A stretch of 64,000 nucleotides of DNA from Bacteroidota bacterium (lineage in GTDB: Bacteria > Bacteroidota > Bacteroidia > Bacteroidales > UBA10428): positions 186,001 to 250,000 of the forward strand of contig JAEZZA010000017.1 in assembly GCA_023442525.1 (NCBI GenBank), given 5' to 3'. The position numbers and the translations under genes were made by a program. Below the pieces are notes generated by a model, which searched no databases, was not told the DNA's origin, and saw only the letters and a list, made by a program, of their open reading frames with translations. Below, one piece after another: positions 26,305-35,384 of this stretch. The number at the start of each line of letters is the position of its first letter. The first letter of the stretch is position 1.

Positions 26305-29300
26305 ATGTCGTTTCATCTGATCAAGGTTATTGCTGTTTACGAAATGCGTACTCTGCTGCGAAGCTGGTTCTTCAGGATCTTTGCAGCCGGTGCTATTCTG
26401 GGCTTGGGAATATTCAATACGGCAGCTAACGTGGTTGCATCCGGAGCACCGCTGATTTACAGAGCCCTGCCCGCGTCGATCCCATATTTCAATCTCATTA
26501 TTCTGAATCTCGGTCAGGCTATTGTTGCTGTATTTCTTGGATCGGAGTTTTTGAAACAAGATCGGAAAAACGACACAATTGATGTGATTTATGCCCGTTC
26601 AATGACCAATGTGGAATATATTACGGGTAAAACTCTGGGTATCCTGGCGGTATTCATGACACTCAACCTGTTTATCCTGATCATGGGGATCGCTCTATCC
26701 TTTTTGAGTAATACCACAGTGCAGAATATTCCCGCGTACTTTACTTATATCCTTCTGATCTCAATCCCCACGCTGGTCTTTATCCTGGGTCTTTCATTCT
26801 TTACCATGGTAACCCTTAAAAACCAGGCGATCACATTTATCCTGCTTACGGGTTACATTGCACTAACAGTCTTTTATCTCAATAAAAAAGCCTTCCATAT
26901 CTTCGATTATATTGCCTACCAGGTACCCATGCTCTATTCATCCATTACCGGTTTCTCGAGGCCGGAGGAAATAATTATACACAGGGGATTATATTTAATA
27001 CTTGGACTGGCATTTATTTCATTCACGATTTTCAAATTGAACCGGCTTCCACAATCATCTGCCGATTCACGTGTGCCGCTTGCCTGTGGCATAGTTCTGA
27101 CTTTGCTGGCAGCAGGCCTGGCGTATAAATATATAGATCTGAATACATCTGTCCATCGTTTCAGGAACGAAATGATGGTGCTTAATAACCGGTATGCCCT
27201 GAAACCGGTCGTCTCTGTAAGCTCCTGTAATATCGACCTCCAACACAAAGGAAGGACCATTGAAGTTGCTTCTTCGCTTCGGATCAAAAACGAAAACCAA
27301 CAGCCAATCGACACATTAATCTTTACATTGAACCCGTCACTGGAGATCAATAAGATTTTGTTTAACGGCACAGATGTTAACTATAAACGGGAATCGTTAC
27401 TAATAGAAATTATTCCTGACAGGATAATGGAACCGGGCGACAGCGCGGAAATTATCTTTAAATATATCGGAAAAATAGATGAACGCGTGGCTTTCGCCGA
27501 AATGGAAAACAGGGAATTCACTGAAAATCCGGTATTCGAAGTATTCAGGCTCGATAAAAGGTTTGGATTTCTCAAAAAGAATTTTGTTTGTCTTACTTCG
27601 CAGGTACAGTGGTATCCTTCAGCGGGACCGGGCTATTCCCTGAATTTTCCTGCTAAGAGGAATGTTCAGTTTATCAACTTTTCACTTACAGTTCATTCGC
27701 AAGACAACCTGATTCCAGTTTCACAGGGTTATCAGAAAACCAATGAAGACGGATCAGTTTCTTTTACGCCGGAATACACGCTTCCCGAAATCTCACTGCT
27801 GATTGGAAAATATCAGAAGCATTCCATCACTGTAGATTCAATTGATTATTCAATATACACGATAAAAGGAAATGATTATTTCACCGGGTTTTTTGACGGT
27901 ACGGCTGATACAATCCCTGATCTGATAAGCGACATAAAGAAGGAATATGAAGCTAATGTCCTGATGAAATATCCATTTCACCGGTTGATGTTTGTTGAAG
28001 TACCCGTACATTTTGCACTTGACCATCATAGCTACTCATACAGCAGTGAAGCGGTTCAGCCTGAAATGTTTCTTTGTCCCGAGAAAGGGGTACTTTTTAG
28101 TGCTTCTGATTTCCGGGGCCGGAAATACCGTCTCGAAAAGAATTTGAAGAGCAATAATGAAGAGGTGCTTCCTTTGGTTGTTCAGACTGACCTCTTTAAA
28201 GAGTTTTTCCGACAGAATTTTCTCGCAAAGCGTGGTCAGGGCTTTAATTATGAACGCCTGGTAAACTGGCAGACTTTTTCGATCCTTCCTCAATATGTAT
28301 CGTTCTGTACTAATCTCGAGAGCAGTGAATGGCCCGTTCTGTCGGTTGCCCTGGAAACATACCTGGGCGAACGAAATAACCCGGTAACCAGTACAATACA
28401 GTGGTATGAAGATCTTTCCGTAGCGGAAAAAATAAACCTTGAATTAAAGGATGCCTCACTTGAAAAAATACTTCTTAAGGGAATAGGACATCAGAATGAC
28501 GAAAGAAATCCGCTAACCGTAAGTCACATAGTTCAGGCAAAAGGTTTGGCTCTTTTTAATCTTTTATGCTCACGCTATGGCACCCATCGTGTGGATACCA
28601 TAATTAACAGGCTGGTGAAGGAATATGCGCACAGATCCATTCATTTTGAAACCTTTAATGAAAGGATGTCGGACGAATTGGGTGTTTCATTACGAAAGGA
28701 AGTTGAATCGTGGTATACACAATCGAGTTTACCCGGTTTTCTCATAAAAGATCTGGAAACCTATAAGGTTATATCGGGGGAGAATACGAGATATCAGGTA
28801 CGGTTTAAAATTTCGAATCCTGAAGCAACAGACGGACTGGTAACAGTCAGTGTCGAGTTCAACGATCCCAACAGGCGGAGAGAATGGTGGGACGAGGGAT
28901 TCACTGTCGACTTTATTGATAAGTTATATATACCGGCAGGCAAATCTTATGAAGCGGGTTATATATTCAATTCCGAACCGGCAAGGATGTCGCTTCAAAC
29001 CAATATTTCGATGAACCTGCCCAATAACCTGATCTATAACTTTTCGGGATTTACCGAAACCAGGAATATAACTATATTGGATACACTCAGACCTGTGGCC
29101 TTCTTTGATAAATTATCCGGTGAAAAAGAAGTAATAGCTGATAACGAGGATGATTATTTTGACTACATACAGGTAATGAGTCAGGCATATCTGAAATCGC
29201 TTGTTGATAAAAAGAAAAAAGACAAGTATAAATACTCGGCCATCTGGTGGAATGCTCCGCGTGAATGGAAAGCGGTTTTGCGATCGGAGTTTTATGGTGA

Positions 29301-29640
29301 TTACATTCATTCAGCTTTCTATACAAGGGGTGGATCGGGTGAAAGAACGGCCACATGGAGAACGCCTCTTCCCGAAGAGGGTATGTACGATATCTATTTC
29401 CATGTGAATAAAGTGAATGTGGGATGGTCGCGAAACAATCGCACTGCGGATTATAACCTGACTATTTATCACGACCAGGGAGTTGAAAAGGTGAATTACA
29501 CTCCGGAAAATGCCGATCCGGGCTGGCATTATATAGGCACATGGTATTTTACTTCCGATACCGGAAGGGTGGATATTTCCAATAAATCGAACGGCAGTTC
29601 CGTATTTGCCGATGCAGTGAAGTGGGTAAAAAGCTATTAA
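26305..29640 (+). CDS. ABC-2 type permease fused to M1-peptidase-like ectodomain and golvesin-like C-terminal domain
   Basis: Residues about 15-290 are a six- to eight-helix ABC-2 permease. From about residue 300 the chain is periplasmic and resembles the aminopeptidase N (M1) beta-sandwich and helical domains (RIKNENQQPIDTLIFTLNPSL; WYPSAGPGYSLNF; LSVALETYLGER), but no HExxH zinc motif is present; the region where it would be reads FALDHHSYSYSSEA. The last about 130 residues (KYSAIWWNAPREWKAV... through FADAVKWVK) look like a golvesin/xanthan-lyase-type carbohydrate-binding domain. Such ABC-2/M1-like fusions are known in Bacteroidota; the substrate is unknown. It begins directly after the ATPase gene. 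Confidence 0.82.
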   Translation: MSFHLIKVIAVYEMRTLLRSWFFRIFAAGAILGLGIFNTAANVVASGAPLIYRALPASIPYFNLIILNLGQAIVAVFLGSEFLKQDRKNDTIDVIYARSMTNVEYITGKTLGILAVFMTLNLFILIMGIALSFLSNTTVQNIPAYFTYILLISIPTLVFILGLSFFTMVTLKNQAITFILLTGYIALTVFYLNKKAFHIFDYIAYQVPMLYSSITGFSRPEEIIIHRGLYLILGLAFISFTIFKLNRLPQSSADSRVPLACGIVLTLLAAGLAYKYIDLNTSVHRFRNEMMVLNNRYALKPVVSVSSCNIDLQHKGRTIEVASSLRIKNENQQPIDTLIFTLNPSLEINKILFNGTDVNYKRESLLIEIIPDRIMEPGDSAEIIFKYIGKIDERVAFAEMENREFTENPVFEVFRLDKRFGFLKKNFVCLTSQVQWYPSAGPGYSLNFPAKRNVQFINFSLTVHSQDNLIPVSQGYQKTNEDGSVSFTPEYTLPEISLLIGKYQKHSITVDSIDYSIYTIKGNDYFTGFFDGTADTIPDLISDIKKEYEANVLMKYPFHRLMFVEVPVHFALDHHSYSYSSEAVQPEMFLCPEKGVLFSASDFRGRKYRLEKNLKSNNEEVLPLVVQTDLFKEFFRQNFLAKRGQGFNYERLVNWQTFSILPQYVSFCTNLESSEWPVLSVALETYLGERNNPVTSTIQWYEDLSVAEKINLELKDASLEKILLKGIGHQNDERNPLTVSHIVQAKGLALFNLLCSRYGTHRVDTIINRLVKEYAHRSIHFETFNERMSDELGVSLRKEVESWYTQSSLPGFLIKDLETYKVISGENTRYQVRFKISNPEATDGLVTVSVEFNDPNRRREWWDEGFTVDFIDKLYIPAGKSYEAGYIFNSEPARMSLQTNISMNLPNNLIYNFSGFTETRNITILDTLRPVAFFDKLSGEKEVIADNEDDYFDYIQVMSQAYLKSLVDKKKKDKYKYSAIWWNAPREWKAVLRSEFYGDYIHSAFYTRGGSGERTATWRTPLPEEGMYDIYFHVNKVNVGWSRNNRTADYNLTIYHDQGVEKVNYTPENADPGWHYIGTWYFTSDTGRVDISNKSNGSSVFADAVKWVKSY

Positions 29641-29732
29641 CCATATACGATTAACAAATTACGATTACGATTTAAGATTTGCAAAACTAGTTATAAATTA
29701 AAAATTAAGATTACCGAACATCGAAAACTATT

Positions 29733-31202
29733 ATGAAATATCTAATCATCTTTCTGTTACTAATAGCCTCTGCTATAGCACATTCTCAAGAAGTTATAAC
29801 ATTGGAACAGGCAATGGAAATTGCGATGAAGAACAGTCCCGATATTCTGAAATCGGAGCTGCAAATGACCATTAGCAGGGAAAATCTGAATGCTCAGCAG
29901 GCCGCCACAAAATCGTTGTTCAATTTCCAGCTCACACCCTTTCATTACGATCAGAGCAGGACATTTTACAGCCCTCTTGCCCGGTGGTATACCTCTGAAA
30001 CCCGGCATATTTCCGGAGATTTCAGCGTTTCGCAGCCTATCATTTTCTCAGATGGCCGCATTACACTTCATAACCAGTTATTTTACCGTAATGTGGTGAG
30101 TGAATTTGAAAATGCACAGGAATTTAAAGGATTCAGCAACAATTTATTTCTGAGCTATTCGCAGCCATTGTTTACCTATAACAAATTACGCATGCAGCTC
30201 GACCAGCTTAAGCTGGCCCTGGAGAATGCCACGCTTAGTTATTCCATACAGAGATTGTATCTCGAACGCGCTGTAAATCAGTATTTCTATGTGGTTTACC
30301 AGCGAAAAATGGCGTTGGGCATTGCCGGGGAAGAATACAGGAATCAGCAAACAAGCTACGAAATAATCAAAAGTAAGGTAGAAGGAGGATTATCGGCCAT
30401 GGAGGAATTGTACCAGGCTGAATTGAATCTGACCTCCAGCCGGTCGAATTTACAGAATGCGATGGTTAACCTTGAAAATGCCAAGGATGATTTCCGGCAA
30501 TACATCGGACTCCCTTTGAATAAAGAATTTGATATCCAAACCAATATTGAATTCAAAGAAGTGCCCATCGACTTAAACAGGGCCATCGAAAATGGTCTGA
30601 ATACCCGGATGGAACTCAGGCAAAGGGAGATAAACATCGAAAACAGCAGGGATCAGCTCACTGTAGCCAAAGCTACCAATGAATTTGCCGGCAGCATGGA
30701 ACTTTCAATCGGTGTATTTGGTGAAAATGAAGAATTTAACCGGGTTTATGAAAACCGGACCCTTACACCACAGGTAACCCTCGGTTTCAACATTCCATTA
30801 TGGGACTGGGGTGAAAGAAAATCAAGGATCAAGGCCGCCCAGGCAGCTGTTAAAATTGATGAGATTAACCTGGAAGTCGAACGTACACAGGTTGAACTGG
30901 GTATACGACAGGTATACCGGAATCTGCAAAATCTGGCTCTTCAGATCGAAATAGCCCGGCAGAACGAAAAAAACGCACAGCTTACATACAACATTAACCT
31001 GGAGCGCTATAAAAATGGCGACCTGACCGGTATGGATCTGAGCCTGTTCCAGAATCAGCTTTCGCAAAAGAAAATCGATCTGGCAAACAGTCTGATCAAC
31101 TACCGGATTGAATTGCTGAATATGAAAATACAGTCGCTCTGGGATTTTGAGAGAAACACGAGCTTCGTACCCATGGAATTACAACAGAATATTAACAATT
31201 AG
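29733..31202 (+). CDS. TolC family outer-membrane efflux protein
   Basis: A signal peptide (about residues 1-19, HSQ-EV) precedes two tandem outer-membrane efflux protein repeats with long coiled-coil helices, for example ITLEQAMEIAMKNSPDI and DLTGMDLSLFQNQLSQKKIDL. The 489-residue length is standard. TolC trimers form the outer-membrane exit duct of tripartite pumps. It is followed by the adaptor (11 bases on) and the RND pump genes, which complete the complex. Confidence 0.92.
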   Translation: MKYLIIFLLLIASAIAHSQEVITLEQAMEIAMKNSPDILKSELQMTISRENLNAQQAATKSLFNFQLTPFHYDQSRTFYSPLARWYTSETRHISGDFSVSQPIIFSDGRITLHNQLFYRNVVSEFENAQEFKGFSNNLFLSYSQPLFTYNKLRMQLDQLKLALENATLSYSIQRLYLERAVNQYFYVVYQRKMALGIAGEEYRNQQTSYEIIKSKVEGGLSAMEELYQAELNLTSSRSNLQNAMVNLENAKDDFRQYIGLPLNKEFDIQTNIEFKEVPIDLNRAIENGLNTRMELRQREINIENSRDQLTVAKATNEFAGSMELSIGVFGENEEFNRVYENRTLTPQVTLGFNIPLWDWGERKSRIKAAQAAVKIDEINLEVERTQVELGIRQVYRNLQNLALQIEIARQNEKNAQLTYNINLERYKNGDLTGMDLSLFQNQLSQKKIDLANSLINYRIELLNMKIQSLWDFERNTSFVPMELQQNINN

Positions 31203-31213
31203 TATAAAAGTTC

Positions 31214-32272
31214 ATGAAACACCTGCTCATTTGCATAGCCACAGTTTGTACCCTTAGTATTGTTGCAAGCTGTAACAGAGAAAATGATACGTTGGGAAAA
31301 GATATTACCATACCGGTTACTGTTGAAGAAGTGAAACCCGGTGTAATTGAAGAGTATACCGAAGTGAACGGGGCCGTAAAGCCTGTTATGGAGGTTCAAC
31401 TTAAAGCTGAAATTGCAGGTAACTACCGGCTTGTAGTAAATCCTGCCACCGGAAAACCTTATGCTCTCGGCGACAGAGTAAAAGCAGGTGCGGAAATTAT
31501 TGAGATTTCAGACAAGGAATACGAAAATAATATCAAACTCAGCTCACTCAGGTTGAGCCTCGAAATTACAAAGCAGGTATTTGATAAGCAGACTGCATTG
31601 TACGAAATGGGAGGAGTTACGCTGAGCGAGCTTAAGAATGCCGAGATCAATTATATAAATGCCAATTACAGTTATGAAGACGCCTTGCTGCGTCTTGATA
31701 AATTGCATATCCGCTCTCCATTTGACGGTGTAATTATCGATCTGCCCTATTACACACCCGGAGTAAAAATTGAAACAGGTTCATCCCTGGTAAAGCTTAT
31801 GGATTACAGCAAATTGCTGATGGAAGTCAACCTTCCCGAAAAGAGTATGGGCCGGATTAAGCCGGGGCAAAAGGTGCGCGTTACCAATTACACGGTTGAA
31901 GGGGATACCTTTCCCGGAACGGTAAACCAGCTTTCACCCGCCATTGATCCTGATACCAGATCGTACAAAGGATATATTCTTATTAATAATCCAGCTCTTA
32001 AGCTCCGTCCCGGCATGTATGTTAAAAGTGAAATCATTGTGGCCTCTTCATCTGATGCAATAGTAATACCTAAAGAAGTAGTTGTTTCAAAACAAAGAGG
32101 AAACAGTGTTTTTGTTGTTGAAAAGGGCATCGCTTATGAACGTGTCGTGGAATTCGGCCTTGAAAATCCGCGTGAGGTCGAAATTATTTCCGGCTTGAAT
32201 AAGGCTGATCGCCTGGTTGTAAAAGGATTTGAAACACTCAGGGATAAGTCGAAAGTAAAAGAAATGAAATAG
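31214..32272 (+). CDS. RND efflux periplasmic adaptor (membrane fusion protein)
   Basis: A lipoprotein signal (VASC, C20) anchors the protein to the inner membrane's outer face. The 352 residues show the HlyD/AcrA layout: beta-barrel and lipoyl halves around a short helical hairpin (residues about 95-145), LDKLHIRSPFDGVIIDLPYYTPG (lipoyl half) and a final domain ending SGLNKADRLVVKGFETL. It connects the inner-membrane RND pump to TolC. Its start is 11 bases after the TolC stop and its stop 4 bases before the pump start. Confidence 0.93.
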   Translation: MKHLLICIATVCTLSIVASCNRENDTLGKDITIPVTVEEVKPGVIEEYTEVNGAVKPVMEVQLKAEIAGNYRLVVNPATGKPYALGDRVKAGAEIIEISDKEYENNIKLSSLRLSLEITKQVFDKQTALYEMGGVTLSELKNAEINYINANYSYEDALLRLDKLHIRSPFDGVIIDLPYYTPGVKIETGSSLVKLMDYSKLLMEVNLPEKSMGRIKPGQKVRVTNYTVEGDTFPGTVNQLSPAIDPDTRSYKGYILINNPALKLRPGMYVKSEIIVASSSDAIVIPKEVVVSKQRGNSVFVVEKGIAYERVVEFGLENPREVEIISGLNKADRLVVKGFETLRDKSKVKEMK

Positions 32273-32276
32273 GCCG

Positions 32277-35200
32277 ATGAAGAAAATCGTAGAATTTGCC
32301 GTTGGCTTTCCGGTGACCATCTCGATGATCATCCTGGGAATTCTCCTGCTCGGCTATATTTCGCTGGGTAAGTTAAGCCTTGATCTGTTTCCGGAAATCA
32401 GTGCTCCCAGGATATTTGTCGAGCTTAAAGCCGGTGAGCGTCCACCCGAAGAAATAGAAAAGCAGTACGTGATAGGCATCGAATCGCAAGTAATGCGACT
32501 TAAGGGCGTATCTGGTGTTTCATCAACCTGCATGGTCGGAGCAGCCCGCATAAAAGTGGAATATAACTGGGGAACCGATATGGACGATGCTTTCCTGGAT
32601 TTGCAGAAGGCATTGACAGCTTTCGGGCAGAATGATGATGTGGATGAATTTATTATTACGCAGCACGATCCGAATGCATCACCGGTGATGATCATAGCCA
32701 TGACTCATCCGGGAATAACTGATATGAACGAATTGCGAAAAACCGGTGAGAATTATATCCGTAATGAGCTGATTCGTCTCGAAGGTGTTGCCGATGTTAC
32801 CATTTCCGGTGCCGAACAACGCGAAATTGTGGTGGAAACCGATCCTTACCGGTTAAGTGCCTACGGTCTCACTACCGATAACCTGGTTCAGCAGATCATG
32901 AGCGTAAACCGGAATGTTTCGGGGGGTAGTATTGTAGAAATGGGGAAGCGATATATCATTAAGGGAATATCGTTGTTAAAGGACGAAAATGATCTCAATA
33001 ATATTGTTGTAACATACAAAAATGCGCAATCCGGCGTTCCGCAACAGGCAGAAATCAATCCGGTAAATCCGGTATCAAGAGTACCGGTTTTCCTGCGCGA
33101 CGTAGCACGGGTAAGTTTCAGGAACCGGGAACCTGAAAACATTGTCAGGATTAACGGTATACGCTGTGTTGGTTTATCTGTATATAAAGAAACCAGCTAT
33201 AATACTATTAAAGCTGTTGAAGAAATTGAGGAATCGTTTGAAACCATTAAAAAAGCTCTCCCTGGCTATGAATTCACCATCGTTCAAAACCAGGCTTCCT
33301 TTATTCAAAATGCCCTGGGTGAACTGAGAGACACTGCCCTTATTGGAGCGCTGTTTTCGGTAATAGTGCTTTTTCTGTTCCTCAGGCGGTTTGTGCTTAC
33401 CTTCATTGTGGTTATAGTATTGCCCATCTCAATCATAGCCACATTTGTGGTTATGTATTTCTCAGGTTTGTCGCTGAATATAATGACAATCGGCGGGCTG
33501 GCACTGGGAGCCGGAATGCTCGTGGATAATGCCATTGTTATTGTTGAGAACATCTTCCGAAACCTTGAATCGGGCGAATCACTTAAAATCGCCTGTATAA
33601 AGGGAACTTCACAGGTAGGAGGTGCCATTATATCTTCAACGATAACCACTATTGTTGTATTTCTCCCGATCGTGTATTTACATGGTGCTTCAGGTGCGTT
33701 GTTCAAAGATCAGGCGTGGACTGTGGCTCTTACCCAGGTCATTTCCCTGATTGTAGCTATTCTGATAATTCCCATGCTCTTTAGCAGGCTAAACGCCGGT
33801 AGCAGGCAAATCTCTTCGCCCGGAGCGCTCAGGTTCACATGGTATTCAGCATTTCTTAACCGTATGCTCAATAACAGGGGCAAGGTAGTAATCGCTTCGC
33901 TGATTATTATCGCCGGAACCATAGCTATTATACCATATGTAGGTAGTGAATACATACCGCGAAGCGGAACCAGTGAATTCAGTGTTGAGATCAAGCTGGC
34001 CGAGGGAACACAACTGGAACGGACAGAAGGCCTTGTTTCGGGTGTGACAGAAATGATCCGGGAGGCGGTTGGCGATAAAGCAGAAATAATATACACCCAG
34101 TCTGGGCCTTCGGAAACCGGTTCATCTGACCGGTCGGTATTCCAGAGCGAAAACACGGGTGTAATAAAGATCAGGTTAAAAAAATCGGCTCAGGAAGAGT
34201 CGGGATCGATTATTGCCGAAATCGGAAGACTGACCGCCGACCTGCCCGATGCCGAAGTAAGTATTATCCGCAACGAAACCGCCCTGGAGGCTACACTGGG
34301 AACCGATGAATCACCACTTAGAATTGAGGTTAAAGGACGGGATATATCCGTATTAGAAAATATTACCAGTGAAATAAAAGACAGCCTGCTTTCCATTCCC
34401 GATATTTTTAACCTGAAAACCAGCATTGAAGACGGAGCTCCCGAAGTTGATGTTATTATCGACCGTTATATGGCTTCGATATATAATCTCAATACACAGG
34501 CCATTGCAACTCAGCTCCGCGACCGGTTATCGGGAAAACAGGCCGGAAAATTCGAAGAAGCCGGTGAACTGAACGATATTACCGTAAGGCTTCCCGAACT
34601 CAGCCTGGCCGAGTTCAACGGTTTAATGTTGAAAAGCGGCTCCCGGGATGTCCCATTATACGAACTGGCCCGCATTGAACATTCGGTTTCTCCCCGGCAG
34701 TTATTACGACATAATCAGAACCGGATTGGAACCGTAACAGCCGATGTCGACCGAAGCAAGGCATTTGATCGAATTATCAGGGAGGTTGAAACGAGAATCT
34801 CGGGAATGACCATACCGCCTGAATATGATATTTACATAACCGGCGAAGAGGAAAAGAGAAAAGATGCCATGTCAAGCCTCGGTTTTGCTCTGATCCTTTC
34901 GGTTGTTCTGGTATACATGGTGATGGCTTCACAATTTGAATCGCTTATCCACCCCTTTACTGTGCTTCTCACCATTCCGCTTGCTGCCGCCGGATCGTTA
35001 TGGGCATTCTTTATACTGGGTATGTCGCTTAATATTATGGCTTATATTGGCATTATTATGCTGGGTGGCATTGCTGTAAATAACTCCATAATACTCGTAG
35101 ATGCCATTAACCAATTCCGTGATGAAGGTTATGCCTTACGAGAGGCCATTATAAATGCTGCCCAGAACCGAATCAGACCGATTCTGATGACGAGCCTGTC

Positions 35201-35372
35201 ATCCGTATTAGGACTCGTACCACTTACATTGGGATTCGGAGAAAGCGCCGCACTACGTTCACCGCTTGCAATAGCGCTAATAGCAGGACTTACAGCATCA
35301 ACAATCATGTCTCTTGTTGTAATACCCTGCATGTATTATATATTCGACAGAAAACGGGCACCCGGTCAATAA
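32277..35372 (+). CDS. RND efflux pump, inner-membrane subunit
   Basis: The 1031 residues have the twelve-helix, two-large-loop plan of AcrB/CzcA-type pumps. FPVTISMIILGILLLG is helix 1; LALGAGMLVDNAIVIVENIFR is the helix-4 proton-relay motif with its conserved Asp; MVMASQFESLIHPFTVLLTIP and LGGIAVNNSIILVDAI are the second-half copies. It uses proton motive force to expel compounds. Sequence details fit the Bacteroidota multidrug/lipid-export (HAE1-like) branch rather than a metal pump. It is complete, unlike the fused second pump immediately downstream. Confidence 0.93.
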   Translation: MKKIVEFAVGFPVTISMIILGILLLGYISLGKLSLDLFPEISAPRIFVELKAGERPPEEIEKQYVIGIESQVMRLKGVSGVSSTCMVGAARIKVEYNWGTDMDDAFLDLQKALTAFGQNDDVDEFIITQHDPNASPVMIIAMTHPGITDMNELRKTGENYIRNELIRLEGVADVTISGAEQREIVVETDPYRLSAYGLTTDNLVQQIMSVNRNVSGGSIVEMGKRYIIKGISLLKDENDLNNIVVTYKNAQSGVPQQAEINPVNPVSRVPVFLRDVARVSFRNREPENIVRINGIRCVGLSVYKETSYNTIKAVEEIEESFETIKKALPGYEFTIVQNQASFIQNALGELRDTALIGALFSVIVLFLFLRRFVLTFIVVIVLPISIIATFVVMYFSGLSLNIMTIGGLALGAGMLVDNAIVIVENIFRNLESGESLKIACIKGTSQVGGAIISSTITTIVVFLPIVYLHGASGALFKDQAWTVALTQVISLIVAILIIPMLFSRLNAGSRQISSPGALRFTWYSAFLNRMLNNRGKVVIASLIIIAGTIAIIPYVGSEYIPRSGTSEFSVEIKLAEGTQLERTEGLVSGVTEMIREAVGDKAEIIYTQSGPSETGSSDRSVFQSENTGVIKIRLKKSAQEESGSIIAEIGRLTADLPDAEVSIIRNETALEATLGTDESPLRIEVKGRDISVLENITSEIKDSLLSIPDIFNLKTSIEDGAPEVDVIIDRYMASIYNLNTQAIATQLRDRLSGKQAGKFEEAGELNDITVRLPELSLAEFNGLMLKSGSRDVPLYELARIEHSVSPRQLLRHNQNRIGTVTADVDRSKAFDRIIREVETRISGMTIPPEYDIYITGEEEKRKDAMSSLGFALILSVVLVYMVMASQFESLIHPFTVLLTIPLAAAGSLWAFFILGMSLNIMAYIGIIMLGGIAVNNSIILVDAINQFRDEGYALREAIINAAQNRIRPILMTSLSSVLGLVPLTLGFGESAALRSPLAIALIAGLTASTIMSLVVIPCMYYIFDRKRAPGQ

Positions 35373-35384
35373 ACTGACAGATTC

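Noticed and set aside
27950..28080. Active aminopeptidase site in the permease fusion
   Set aside because: No HExxH or downstream zinc Glu is found, so I do not call it a peptidase.
33305..34426. Several long open frames on the minus strand across the RND pump gene
   Set aside because: They lie wholly antisense to strongly supported RND sequence, show low complexity, and match no family; they are shadows of the real gene.
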